Source: JAIOSF01 sp963677755
GTDB taxonomy: Bacteria; Campylobacterota; Campylobacteria; Campylobacterales; Arcobacteraceae
DNA: 64,000 nt
Assembly (NCBI GenBank): GCA_963677755.1
Contig: OY782506.1
Coordinates: 434,001-498,000 of the forward strand
Direction: 5' to 3'
Part shown: positions 55,162 to 62,681 of the stretch, one piece after another
How positions within the stretch are numbered: position 1 is the first letter of the stretch
Layout of the letters: each line of letters opens with the position of its first letter
Notes under the pieces: model-generated
Databases searched by the model: none
Told to the model about the DNA's origin: nothing
Seen by the model: the letters and a program-made list of their open reading frames with translations, nothing else
Program-made: the position numbers and the translations under genes

Positions 55162-56094
55162 TTATAAGTTACTCATTTTATATTTTTCTTTAAATTTCTT
55201 TATCATCATTACTGATACAATATTTAATACTAAAGTTACGACAAACAAGATAAGACCTAATGCAAAGGCACTAAGTGTATCAGGTGAATCAAACTCAAAA
55301 TCTCCTGTGAGTGCTGTTACAATTTGAACTGTTACAGTTGTCATATCTTCTAATGGGTTGATTGAAAATTTATTTGCATTCATACCAGCTGCCATAACAA
55401 CAATCATTGTTTCACCAAGTGCTTTTGAGATTGCAAGAAGAGTTGCAGAGATAATTCCAGGTAAAGCAGAAGGAAGTACAATATCTTTGATAGTTTCAGC
55501 TTTCGTCATCCCTAAAGCAAGACTCCCTTTTCGTAAACTATCTGGAACTGCATTGATAACATCATCACTTAAACTTGAGATAACAGGGATAATCATAATT
55601 CCCATTACAACACCAGCAGCCAAAGCACTGTTAAATGAAGCGTCAAGTCCAAAGGTATCTGCAATATTCACAATAGCAGGTGCAACAGTAATAGCAGCAA
55701 AGAAACCATAAACAACAGTTGGAATACCAGCAAGTATCTCTAAAAGTGGTTTTACTGTTGTTCTTACATTGTCAGTTGCGTACTCACTCATATATATTGC
55801 ACTAAATACCCCAATAGGTAAAGCAACAGCAATAGCAATAAATGTGATGACAAAAGTACCTGCGAAAATTGCACCAGCTCCAAATTTACTATTTGGTGTT
55901 CCTGGAGACCATTCTGACCCTGTGATAAAGTAACTAAAGCTTCGCAAATTGAAAAATTCAATAGCTTCAAAAAGAATAGAGAATAAAATACCAAATGTTG
56001 TAAGTATTGATATAACAGCAGCTGCAATAAGAAAGTATTCTATAATAGTTTCTTTGAGCAGTGTCTTTTTATTTTTTGGTTGAAATGATTCCAA
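55162..56094 (-). CDS. pstC: Phosphate ABC transporter permease PstC
   Basis: 310 residues from a TTG start with AAAAGGA upstream. Six membrane helices. The EAA motif is SLRKGSLALGMTKAETI (about 190-206). GIPTVVYGFFA is typical of PstC. It heads pstC-pstA and is preceded by a Pho-box-like promoter. The TTG start may limit its translation. Confidence 0.94.
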   Translation of the reverse strand: MESFQPKNKKTLLKETIIEYFLIAAAVISILTTFGILFSILFEAIEFFNLRSFSYFITGSEWSPGTPNSKFGAGAIFAGTFVITFIAIAVALPIGVFSAIYMSEYATDNVRTTVKPLLEILAGIPTVVYGFFAAITVAPAIVNIADTFGLDASFNSALAAGVVMGIMIIPVISSLSDDVINAVPDSLRKGSLALGMTKAETIKDIVLPSALPGIISATLLAISKALGETMIVVMAAGMNANKFSINPLEDMTTVTVQIVTALTGDFEFDSPDTLSAFALGLILFVVTLVLNIVSVMMIKKFKEKYKMSNL

Positions 56095-56121
56095 AATAAT
56101 CCTTTTAATTTTATTGGAGTT

Positions 56122-56154
56122 ATTCTAGAATATTTTAGTTACATATTGATTACA
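56122..56154 (-). promoter_or_regulatory. Pho-box-like promoter of pstC-pstA
   Basis: On the - strand TGTAA occurs at 56154-56150 and 56143-56139 (11-base period), then 11 bases, then TAGAAT (56127-56122). It lies 45 bases before the pstC start. Same plan as at pstB and at the chemoreceptor gene. Confidence 0.75.
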
Positions 56155-56173
56155 TTTCTGAAATAGAGTGGTT

Positions 56174-56590
56174 TTAATGGTACTCCAAACTCTTGTCTGG
56201 CGATGTAAAAACGGCAAGCCAACGTAGTATGAATAAAAAGACTAAAACACCACTAAATATAAGAATATGGAAGTTAGTACTATTTGTTAATAGCATATCC
56301 AAGCTTGTAATGTCTTCTTTGTTTATTTTTATAACATTGACAATAAATTCTCTTAATGTTAAGATAATAAATGCATCTATTAGTATTCGTATTTTTACTC
56401 TTTTTTCTCTTAAAAAACTCATAACAGCTCGAACAATCTCAAGCATAATGATAAAATATAATAAATAAATAATAATTAAGACAACACTATCTGTGGCAAC
56501 TGCAATAGCAAATAATACTATTGCAACTATAAGTTCAATATAGAATTTACTATAAAAAAATTCTTTTAAATTTCGCATACTTTTGTACAT
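56174..56590 (-). CDS. PsiE-like phosphate-starvation membrane protein
   Basis: 138 residues with four membrane helices (about 16-32, 35-55, 68-88, 106-126). Layout and motifs (FLREKRVKIRILIDAFIILTLREFIV) match the PsiE family, named for phosphate-starvation induction in E. coli; its function is unknown. It lies 79 bases upstream of pstC on the same strand. It has a TATAAT of its own but no visible Pho-box-like repeat. Confidence 0.8.
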   Translation of the reverse strand: MYKSMRNLKEFFYSKFYIELIVAIVLFAIAVATDSVVLIIIYLLYFIIMLEIVRAVMSFLREKRVKIRILIDAFIILTLREFIVNVIKINKEDITSLDMLLTNSTNFHILIFSGVLVFLFILRWLAVFTSPDKSLEYH

Positions 56591-56635
56591 TTGATTCCAA
56601 TTTTGTGTAAAATATAAATAGTATTATACACTAAA

Positions 56636-57034
56636 TTAATCTTTTTTTCTGAAGAAATGATATTTTTCTTCTTCAAGTAGTTCTTCAACATATTTTTTAA
56701 CTTTTTTATTTGCTTTTTTCCAAATACCAGAAGGTAATCTCACTTCAAGATTTTTCTTTTCTCTTAATTTTATAATTTTTTTAGGTGTTAGAATTTTATC
56801 AATAGGAGAAAAGTCATATTCTGTTAAATCTATATCATTTTTATAAAAAAGAGTTTGCTCTTTAAACTTTCCCCAACCTGGAATACCATCTTCTGTATAT
56901 GGTACCTCATGGTCATTTTCAAATGTCACCATGATTTGATAATGTCCATCATCAAATACTGTTGTTATAGTTCCTAAACCAAATACTAAACCAAATACTT
57001 TATCACCTTTTTTTGCTTTTTTAAAATAACTCAT
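56636..57034 (-). CDS. Uncharacterised basic protein, 132 residues
   Basis: No family recognised. The N-terminal half is beta-rich (GDKVFGLVFGLGTITTVFDDGHYQ then MVTFENDHEVPYTEDG), resembling small barrel domains that bind proteins or nucleic acids. The C-terminal half is helical and Lys/Glu-rich. No signal peptide or membrane helix, so cytoplasmic. The ribosome binding site is AAGGA and TATAAT lies further upstream. It stands between the chemoreceptor and psiE-like genes. Confidence 0.7.
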   Translation of the reverse strand: MSYFKKAKKGDKVFGLVFGLGTITTVFDDGHYQIMVTFENDHEVPYTEDGIPGWGKFKEQTLFYKNDIDLTEYDFSPIDKILTPKKIIKLREKKNLEVRLPSGIWKKANKKVKKYVEELLEEEKYHFFRKKD

Positions 57035-57101
57035 TTTTAAATCCTTATGTTACATTTTTGAAATTATACTGTAGTATTATTACATAAAGGTTTCAATTTT
57101 G

Positions 57102-59555
57102 TCAACATTTGCAGTTTAGTATTTTAATCTCATTAAATTTATCAAATAACATAAGAGTATTACTTTCAATTGCTGCTGCAATTTGTCTTAGTTCCTCATT
57201 AGAAGCTAGTTGGGCATTGCTATCTACATATTGTTGAATAGAACTATGTATATTGGTATGTATCATTTTTAATTCATTCCATTCTTGTGTGTGAATAAAA
57301 TTTTTATTTTGACTCTCTTGTTCCTCTACCCATCTATTCATATTACAATGCTCATCTACTTCTACTTTCCATTGTTTGTAAGTACCTAGTTTTTCAAAGT
57401 TCTTGGATTTTAATAATATATGCTCATTTTTAAGTTCAGCTGTTTTATACACCATCTCAATATCACATACTTGCTCTCTAATCTCTTCTTTAAAAGTTGC
57501 TTTTGAAGAAGCACTAATAAGATCTTCCGCAAGATTTGAAATGGATTTTGATAGTTGAGCAATGTATTGTGAATTTTGAGCATTAACTTGTGTGTTTTTA
57601 TCTAAATTTGATATGGAATCATTTATTTGTTGGATACTTGCGTGTTGTCGTGTACTCGCAACTGATACCTCTTGGATAATTTTCGTAGTATGTTGTACTT
57701 TTGTATTAAGTTCTTCATATCCATCACTCATTTGAGCAGATATAAGTTTACCCTCATTTGTTTTAGAAATAGCAGTTCCTACTAAAGCTTTTATCTCATT
57801 TGCAGCATCAGCACTTCTACTTGCTAAATTTCGCACCTCTTGTGCAACTACTGCAAATCCTTTCCCAGCTTCACCAGCAGTTGCAGCTTCAACGGCTGCA
57901 TTAAGTGAGAGAATATTTGTTTGAAAAGCTATTTGATCAATAACATTTATAGCTTCATTAATGGCACTTACTTGGTCATTAATATCATCCATAGAAAGTA
58001 AAGTTTTTGAAGCTAACTCTTTTCCTTTTTGTGATGAACTTGTTAAATCTTGAGCATATTGAGCCATCTTTTTTGCGTTATTTGTATTATCTAAAATATT
58101 TTTTGTCACTTCTTCTAGTGATGCCGAAGTTTCCTCTAGTGAAGCTGCTTGCATATTTGAAGCATTTGATAATTCTGTGGCACTCTTATTTAAAGTAGAT
58201 GTATCATTGTTTAGTTTATCACCTGTATTAAGTATCATTGCTAAAAACTCTGATACATTATTTCCTATAAGTTTTGTACTAGCAACCAATGAACCAAAAT
58301 CCCCATAAAGTCCAAGTTCATTTTTCTTTGGTATTGTATGTTCAAAGTTATATCTTCCATACGCTTCAAGTGCATTATTCAGAATAGTAAATTTGTGTTT
58401 TGTTTCATCTAGCATTTTATTTATATTTATAATTAAGTCTTTTACATCGGGTGAAACATTGTTATGATGAGGAATTTTATATCCATAAAAGCCGTTAGAT
58501 ACTTTTTGTAAAATATCATTAGCTTCTTCTAGCACTTCTTTATTATGATTTATAAGTTCAACACTACTATTAATATTTTTATTTATATCAGTAGCTATAG
58601 TATAAAACTCATCTTGTGTGTTAATAATAATCTCTTTTGCAGTTTCTTTTTTATAAGATATTACATCAAAAAAATCATTTAAACCATGGTGTACTAAACT
58701 AAGATTATTTACTATATCTTTTGAGATTATAGTTGCTATAATAAACTCAATAGTACCTATAATTGCAGATATTACTAATATTAAATACAATAAATTATCA
58801 CTACTTTGATCTATTTCATTATTAATAATTGTATTATTCGTTTTTAATATTTGTAAAGTAGTATTAAAATCTTTATTGAGTTGTTGTTGTAAGATTGTGA
58901 TTTGTTTTTGTTGTTTTACTATAATTTCAAGCATATTTTTATATTGAATCAATTCTCCATTGATTTTTTTTTGAATAGCTTTGTTCTCAGTGAAATTTTC
59001 ACTTCCCCTTACAGATCTTCTCATTTTAAAATGCACTTTTCCAAACTCTTTTAAATCAATAATATTAGTCAGGAAAAAGGTTTTTTCAAAAAGTTCAAGT
59101 TGCATCATATATTGTATAAGTTTGTAGTCATACACTTTTTGAAATATCTCTTTTATCATATCTTTAGATGTGTGCATTAGTTCAAGATGGGTATCAATAT
59201 TTTTTTGTGTATTAAATACTATTTGATAAGATTTTCTAGAAACAATGAGTTGTTTTTCTAACTCTTTTAACGAATTTGTATTGAGATTCATACTATTCAT
59301 CGAAAGATCTATATTGTTAATCTTTTGAATTACATTTTCATAGGTATCAAAGAACTTATCATTTGCTTTTTGTTTTGAAATATATTCTAACTTAAGTATC
59401 TCTTTTTGTAGTGAACTTGATTGATTTTTGATATGAGTATAGTTTTTTTGAGTTTGTGAATAAAAAATAATAAGAGATATAAGTATAGCAAAGCCTGTAA
59501 CTGTTATTGCAGAAATAGATTTAAGTTTTGATTGAACACTTTTAAATGTAAACAT
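57102..59555 (-). CDS. Chemoreceptor with helical sensor and C-terminal CZB zinc domain
   Basis: 817 residues: helix (about 14-32), an all-helical periplasmic domain of about 220 residues (size of helical bimodular domains), helix (about 255-277), HAMP-like region, then the signalling hairpin with AAVEAATAGEAGKGFAVVA. A CZB-like domain follows (about 690-810) with spaced His, Cys, His and His (NEHILLK, DEHCNMNRW, MIHTNIHS) that can bind zinc. Its promoter has the same repeats and spacing as the pst promoters, so it may guide cells in phosphate shortage. It ends in CKC, not in a CheR tether. Confidence 0.9.
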   Translation of the reverse strand: MFTFKSVQSKLKSISAITVTGFAILISLIIFYSQTQKNYTHIKNQSSSLQKEILKLEYISKQKANDKFFDTYENVIQKINNIDLSMNSMNLNTNSLKELEKQLIVSRKSYQIVFNTQKNIDTHLELMHTSKDMIKEIFQKVYDYKLIQYMMQLELFEKTFFLTNIIDLKEFGKVHFKMRRSVRGSENFTENKAIQKKINGELIQYKNMLEIIVKQQKQITILQQQLNKDFNTTLQILKTNNTIINNEIDQSSDNLLYLILVISAIIGTIEFIIATIISKDIVNNLSLVHHGLNDFFDVISYKKETAKEIIINTQDEFYTIATDINKNINSSVELINHNKEVLEEANDILQKVSNGFYGYKIPHHNNVSPDVKDLIININKMLDETKHKFTILNNALEAYGRYNFEHTIPKKNELGLYGDFGSLVASTKLIGNNVSEFLAMILNTGDKLNNDTSTLNKSATELSNASNMQAASLEETSASLEEVTKNILDNTNNAKKMAQYAQDLTSSSQKGKELASKTLLSMDDINDQVSAINEAINVIDQIAFQTNILSLNAAVEAATAGEAGKGFAVVAQEVRNLASRSADAANEIKALVGTAISKTNEGKLISAQMSDGYEELNTKVQHTTKIIQEVSVASTRQHASIQQINDSISNLDKNTQVNAQNSQYIAQLSKSISNLAEDLISASSKATFKEEIREQVCDIEMVYKTAELKNEHILLKSKNFEKLGTYKQWKVEVDEHCNMNRWVEEQESQNKNFIHTQEWNELKMIHTNIHSSIQQYVDSNAQLASNEELRQIAAAIESNTLMLFDKFNEIKILNCKC

Positions 59556-59607
59556 TATTTTCCTTTAGAGTAATAAATAAGTTATTATAATCTTTAAATT
59601 AAGTGGA

Positions 59608-59640
59608 ATAATATAGTTATTTTATTACAAAATGATTACA
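59608..59640 (-). promoter_or_regulatory. Pho-box-like promoter of the CZB chemoreceptor
   Basis: On the - strand TGTAA occurs at 59640-59636 and 59629-59625 (11-base period), then 11 bases, then TATTAT (59613-59608) as -10. It is 70 bases before the start codon. Third instance of the pst promoter plan. Confidence 0.7.
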
Positions 59641-59701
59641 TCTATAAAGTTTAGTTATGATTAAATATGAGGAGTTTAATTTCTTAAAAAATTATTTTTT
59701 A

Positions 59702-59729
59702 TGCATAGAAAGGAAATACTTTCTATGCA
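59702..59729. terminator. Hairpin at the end of the small basic gene
   Basis: TGCATAGAAAG (59702-59712) and CTTTCTATGCA (59719-59729) are a perfect 11-bp stem with a 6-base loop. The stop codon of the - strand gene (59723-59725) is in the stem. A T run on the - strand begins only about 10 bases later, so termination is possible but not certain. Confidence 0.5.
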
Positions 59730-59956
59730 GAGGCTTTGGATTTTAAGTTGTAATGTCTTTCTACCTCTTTAGCAGCACTTTTAAATGCTTTTTTTGTAGA
59801 TTTCCCTACACCTCTAAAAACTCTATCTTCATTAATAAATTCAACGATATCAAGATTTTTCTTCACTTTTGTATCAACAGCTCTAAAAATATTGTACTCT
59901 TTTTTGAGTTTTTTAATCTTTGGGAACTTTTGACTTTGTAGTACTTTTGTTTCCAT
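59723..59956 (-). CDS. Small basic protein of unknown function, 77 residues
   Basis: I set the start at the ATG 59954-59956 (METKVLQSQ), which has AAAGGA upstream; an in-frame ATG 13 codons earlier has none. Very rich in Lys and predicted mostly helical, with no membrane segment; KSTKKAFKSAAKEVERHYN near the end is amphipathic. No family recognised. Nucleic-acid binding is a guess from charge only. Confidence 0.65.
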   Translation of the reverse strand: METKVLQSQKFPKIKKLKKEYNIFRAVDTKVKKNLDIVEFINEDRVFRGVGKSTKKAFKSAAKEVERHYNLKSKASA

Positions 59957-60056
59957 TTTTATATCCTTTAGTAATAATATATTACTAATATACATAATAT
60001 AAACTTAAATTTTGATTAAAATTAATATTCTTCCATAACTTTAAATTATAATGTTG

Positions 60057-61736
60057 TTACAAAAATACATCATATAGTATCTCTTTGATCTCATTTTTCA
60101 TATTTTTGTTGAGTTTTGATTTGTTTGAAAATATGTAAAAAGGGACTGTATTTAAAATAGATTTTTTCAATCTTTTTCGTAAAGTTGAGACTTGGTCTAT
60201 TTTGATAAGCTCATCTCCATCAAAAAGGGAAAATTCTTTATCAATACCAATATTTAAAGAGACTATTCTATAAGTATAAAATGTGTCACCATCAATATCT
60301 TCATATTTTTTACAAAGAGTTTCAAGTTTTTCTTGAAGTTTTTTATAGTTGTTTTTGCTTACATATCCAAAACTTTCACGAAACTTGTATCTTTGAATAT
60401 CTGAAAAATCAAGTAAACTATAAAGATCATTAAGATTTCTCCATGCACTATTGTAAAATTTTTTACCGAAAAGAATCTCCTCAAAACTACAGAGGTATTT
60501 TTTATCTTTGAAGTTGTAGTTTTCTTTGTATTTTATAGTAAAATATTCTTTTTTAAATAGTGTAATGATCCAGTTTTCATCTAATTGACTTATGATATCA
60601 AGTTTTTTTTCACTATTTTTTTCATCTAAAAATTTCCATAACATTGAGATAGAATTGGTTTGCTCATCATTTTCATCTTGTGGTGATTTTAGATATTTTT
60701 TTGCTTGATATAATATCACATTTTCTAACAACGAATCTATGACTGATATTTTATGATTGTAGATGATTTTTTTATAAAGGTTAAATCGCATCTCAATCAT
60801 ATGTTCTATATCTATAAGTTCACTATCAAAAAAAGATATTTTGAATTGTTTTTTGTGCTCAACTAAAATAGCTCTTTTAGCTATGCGTATAAAGTCGATA
60901 CTTCCACCAATATAACCACTTGCTAACATATCACGGTTGATATAATCAAGTCTATCCGCATCAACAGTACCATCTATAAATTTATGTAAAACACTATAAT
61001 CAAAAATACCGTCATCTTTTTCATTGAGGATATTTTTTACTATAAGATATATTAGTTGTATATAATTTTTATCTTTTTCATTTGTAGAAAATTGTTGCAT
61101 CTCATGTTCAAAAAGAAGTTTTACCAGTTTTTCCCCTATCGCTTCGTGTAATACTAGAGTTCCATTTTTTGTCATCTTTTCATAAAAGTTTAAAAACTCT
61201 TTCTCTTTTGCATTATGTGTTGGATTTTCTTTTAAAATATTATAAAGTTTTTCCATAGCATATTCCACTTGATGTGAAAATGGAAAATGTCCTACATCAT
61301 GAAGTAGCCCTACGATTCTAAGAGCTTGTAAGGCTACTAGGTAAATATCTTTGAAGTTATTTGATTTTAAAGGAATCATAAACTCATAGAGTGTTTTATC
61401 ACTTAAGTTATCAATATCTTTGATAGTTAAATTGAGTTTATGCTCTTTAATAAGAACTTTTATAGATTTTTTGAGTTTTTTTAAAAAGCTATATTTTACA
61501 TTTTCTTTTGAGTTCAATATGGCATTTTTAAACATATGACCACTCATATGCATAGTTCCTAAACTATGGATATATCTTTTGGTATTGATTGATGGATAAG
61601 CAAAATATGCTAATGCATTTTGTGTGATAAAAAAGAGCCTATTTACTATCTTTGTTTGAAGTATCATACTTTCAAATTCACTACACTCTATATGTTTGTA
61701 TATTGTATCGTTTATTAATTTTGTTCTATTTAGCAT
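60057..61736 (-). CDS. HD-domain phosphohydrolase, SAMHD1/dGTPase-like
   Basis: 559 residues. The HD metal site is visible: RYIHSLGTMHMSGHMF (first His), LLHDVGHFPFSHQVE (about 190-205, the HD pair) and DGTVDADRLDYINRD (final Asp). This ordering is that of dNTP triphosphohydrolases and the YdhJ-like HD proteins. The C-terminal 200 residues are not recognised. Likely substrate is a nucleotide; a role in nucleotide pools or phage defence cannot be separated from sequence. Confidence 0.82.
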   Translation of the reverse strand: MLNRTKLINDTIYKHIECSEFESMILQTKIVNRLFFITQNALAYFAYPSINTKRYIHSLGTMHMSGHMFKNAILNSKENVKYSFLKKLKKSIKVLIKEHKLNLTIKDIDNLSDKTLYEFMIPLKSNNFKDIYLVALQALRIVGLLHDVGHFPFSHQVEYAMEKLYNILKENPTHNAKEKEFLNFYEKMTKNGTLVLHEAIGEKLVKLLFEHEMQQFSTNEKDKNYIQLIYLIVKNILNEKDDGIFDYSVLHKFIDGTVDADRLDYINRDMLASGYIGGSIDFIRIAKRAILVEHKKQFKISFFDSELIDIEHMIEMRFNLYKKIIYNHKISVIDSLLENVILYQAKKYLKSPQDENDEQTNSISMLWKFLDEKNSEKKLDIISQLDENWIITLFKKEYFTIKYKENYNFKDKKYLCSFEEILFGKKFYNSAWRNLNDLYSLLDFSDIQRYKFRESFGYVSKNNYKKLQEKLETLCKKYEDIDGDTFYTYRIVSLNIGIDKEFSLFDGDELIKIDQVSTLRKRLKKSILNTVPFYIFSNKSKLNKNMKNEIKEILYDVFL

Positions 61737-61815
61737 ACTTTATTGTATCTGTTTTTTGTTACAGTTAGGTTTCAAATCTTAGTTAGATATTTTTGGTCTA
61801 AATCTCATTGAGTGT

Positions 61816-62175
61816 TTAGGAGTTGTGATTTAATTTAGTTAGCATATTATTCATAGCTTTTTCAAATTCATTAAAATCTTCACCTAATGTATCCCATAAA
61901 ACTTTATCATCAACCCCAAAATAATGATGAGTTAAAACATCTCTCATTTTGGCTATTTCATTCCATGGGATTTCAGGGAATTCATCTATAAGTTCTTTAG
62001 GAATGTTTTTTACAGCTTCCCCAATATTTTCAAAAGCTTTGGCAACAGCATAAACTTTTTCTAAATTATTAGTAAATTCTTCATAAGATATATTTTCTAC
62101 AAACTTGTTAATATTTTTACATTCAAAAGATATATCTTCAATATAAAGTTTATAATCTCTATTACTTTTAAACAT
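61816..62175 (-). CDS. hepT: HepT-family RNase toxin
   Basis: 119 residues, helical. The HEPN active-site motif R-x4-H-x-Y is complete (Arg78, His83, Tyr85 in MRDVLTHHYFG). In studied systems the partner MntA adds AMP to the tyrosine and silences the RNase. The start overlaps the partner gene by 8 bases. Confidence 0.9.
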   Translation of the reverse strand: MFKSNRDYKLYIEDISFECKNINKFVENISYEEFTNNLEKVYAVAKAFENIGEAVKNIPKELIDEFPEIPWNEIAKMRDVLTHHYFGVDDKVLWDTLGEDFNEFEKAMNNMLTKLNHNS

Positions 62176-62464
62176 AACTGATATCTTTTTGAATATAGTC
62201 TTTTATTTGTGGTTTTAATGTTTCATCTCTTACTAAGTCAACCTTTTTATGAAAAAAATCTTCAAGCTGTTTATTTAACTTAAGGTATTTAAAAATTGAT
62301 AGTTTTTTATCTCTTTCAACTTTATATAATATATCTATATCACTATTATCATTCGCTTCTTCTCTTGCAAATGATCCGAAAAGACCGATAAACTGTACTC
62401 CAAATTTATTATGATAATATTCTTGATTTGATTTTAAATAGTTTAATATATCTTGTTTATCCAT
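62168..62464 (-). CDS. mntA: MntA-family nucleotidyltransferase antitoxin
   Basis: 98 residues. The minimal nucleotidyltransferase motif is GS-x10-DxD (Gly30, Ser31, Asp42, Asp44), with a third acidic residue at about Asp76 (KKVDLV). It is the antitoxin that AMPylates HepT. GAGGAGATGGAG precedes the start. Confidence 0.9.
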   Translation of the reverse strand: MDKQDILNYLKSNQEYYHNKFGVQFIGLFGSFAREEANDNSDIDILYKVERDKKLSIFKYLKLNKQLEDFFHKKVDLVRDETLKPQIKDYIQKDISYV

Positions 62465-62510
62465 TACTCCATCTCCTCATCTTCATAATATGGTATAAAA
62501 TAAATTTTTT

Positions 62511-62526
62511 AATGATCGATATCATT
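62511..62526. promoter_or_regulatory. Short dyad upstream of mntA-hepT
   Basis: AATGAT and ATCATT flank a 4-base centre (CGAT), 47 bases before mntA. A small operator for autoregulation is possible; the match is short for AT-rich DNA. Confidence 0.25.
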
Positions 62527-62681
62527 TAGCTGTTATACACAATACATTATATACAACACATCCTGAAAATTAACAAATAAAATAGATTAAGATTTGCTGT
62601 ATATAAAAGAAAAAATCTGAAAAAAAAGTATTTATAAATATTTACTGTAAAAGAGATTGGAATTTTAGATATTCAACTTAA

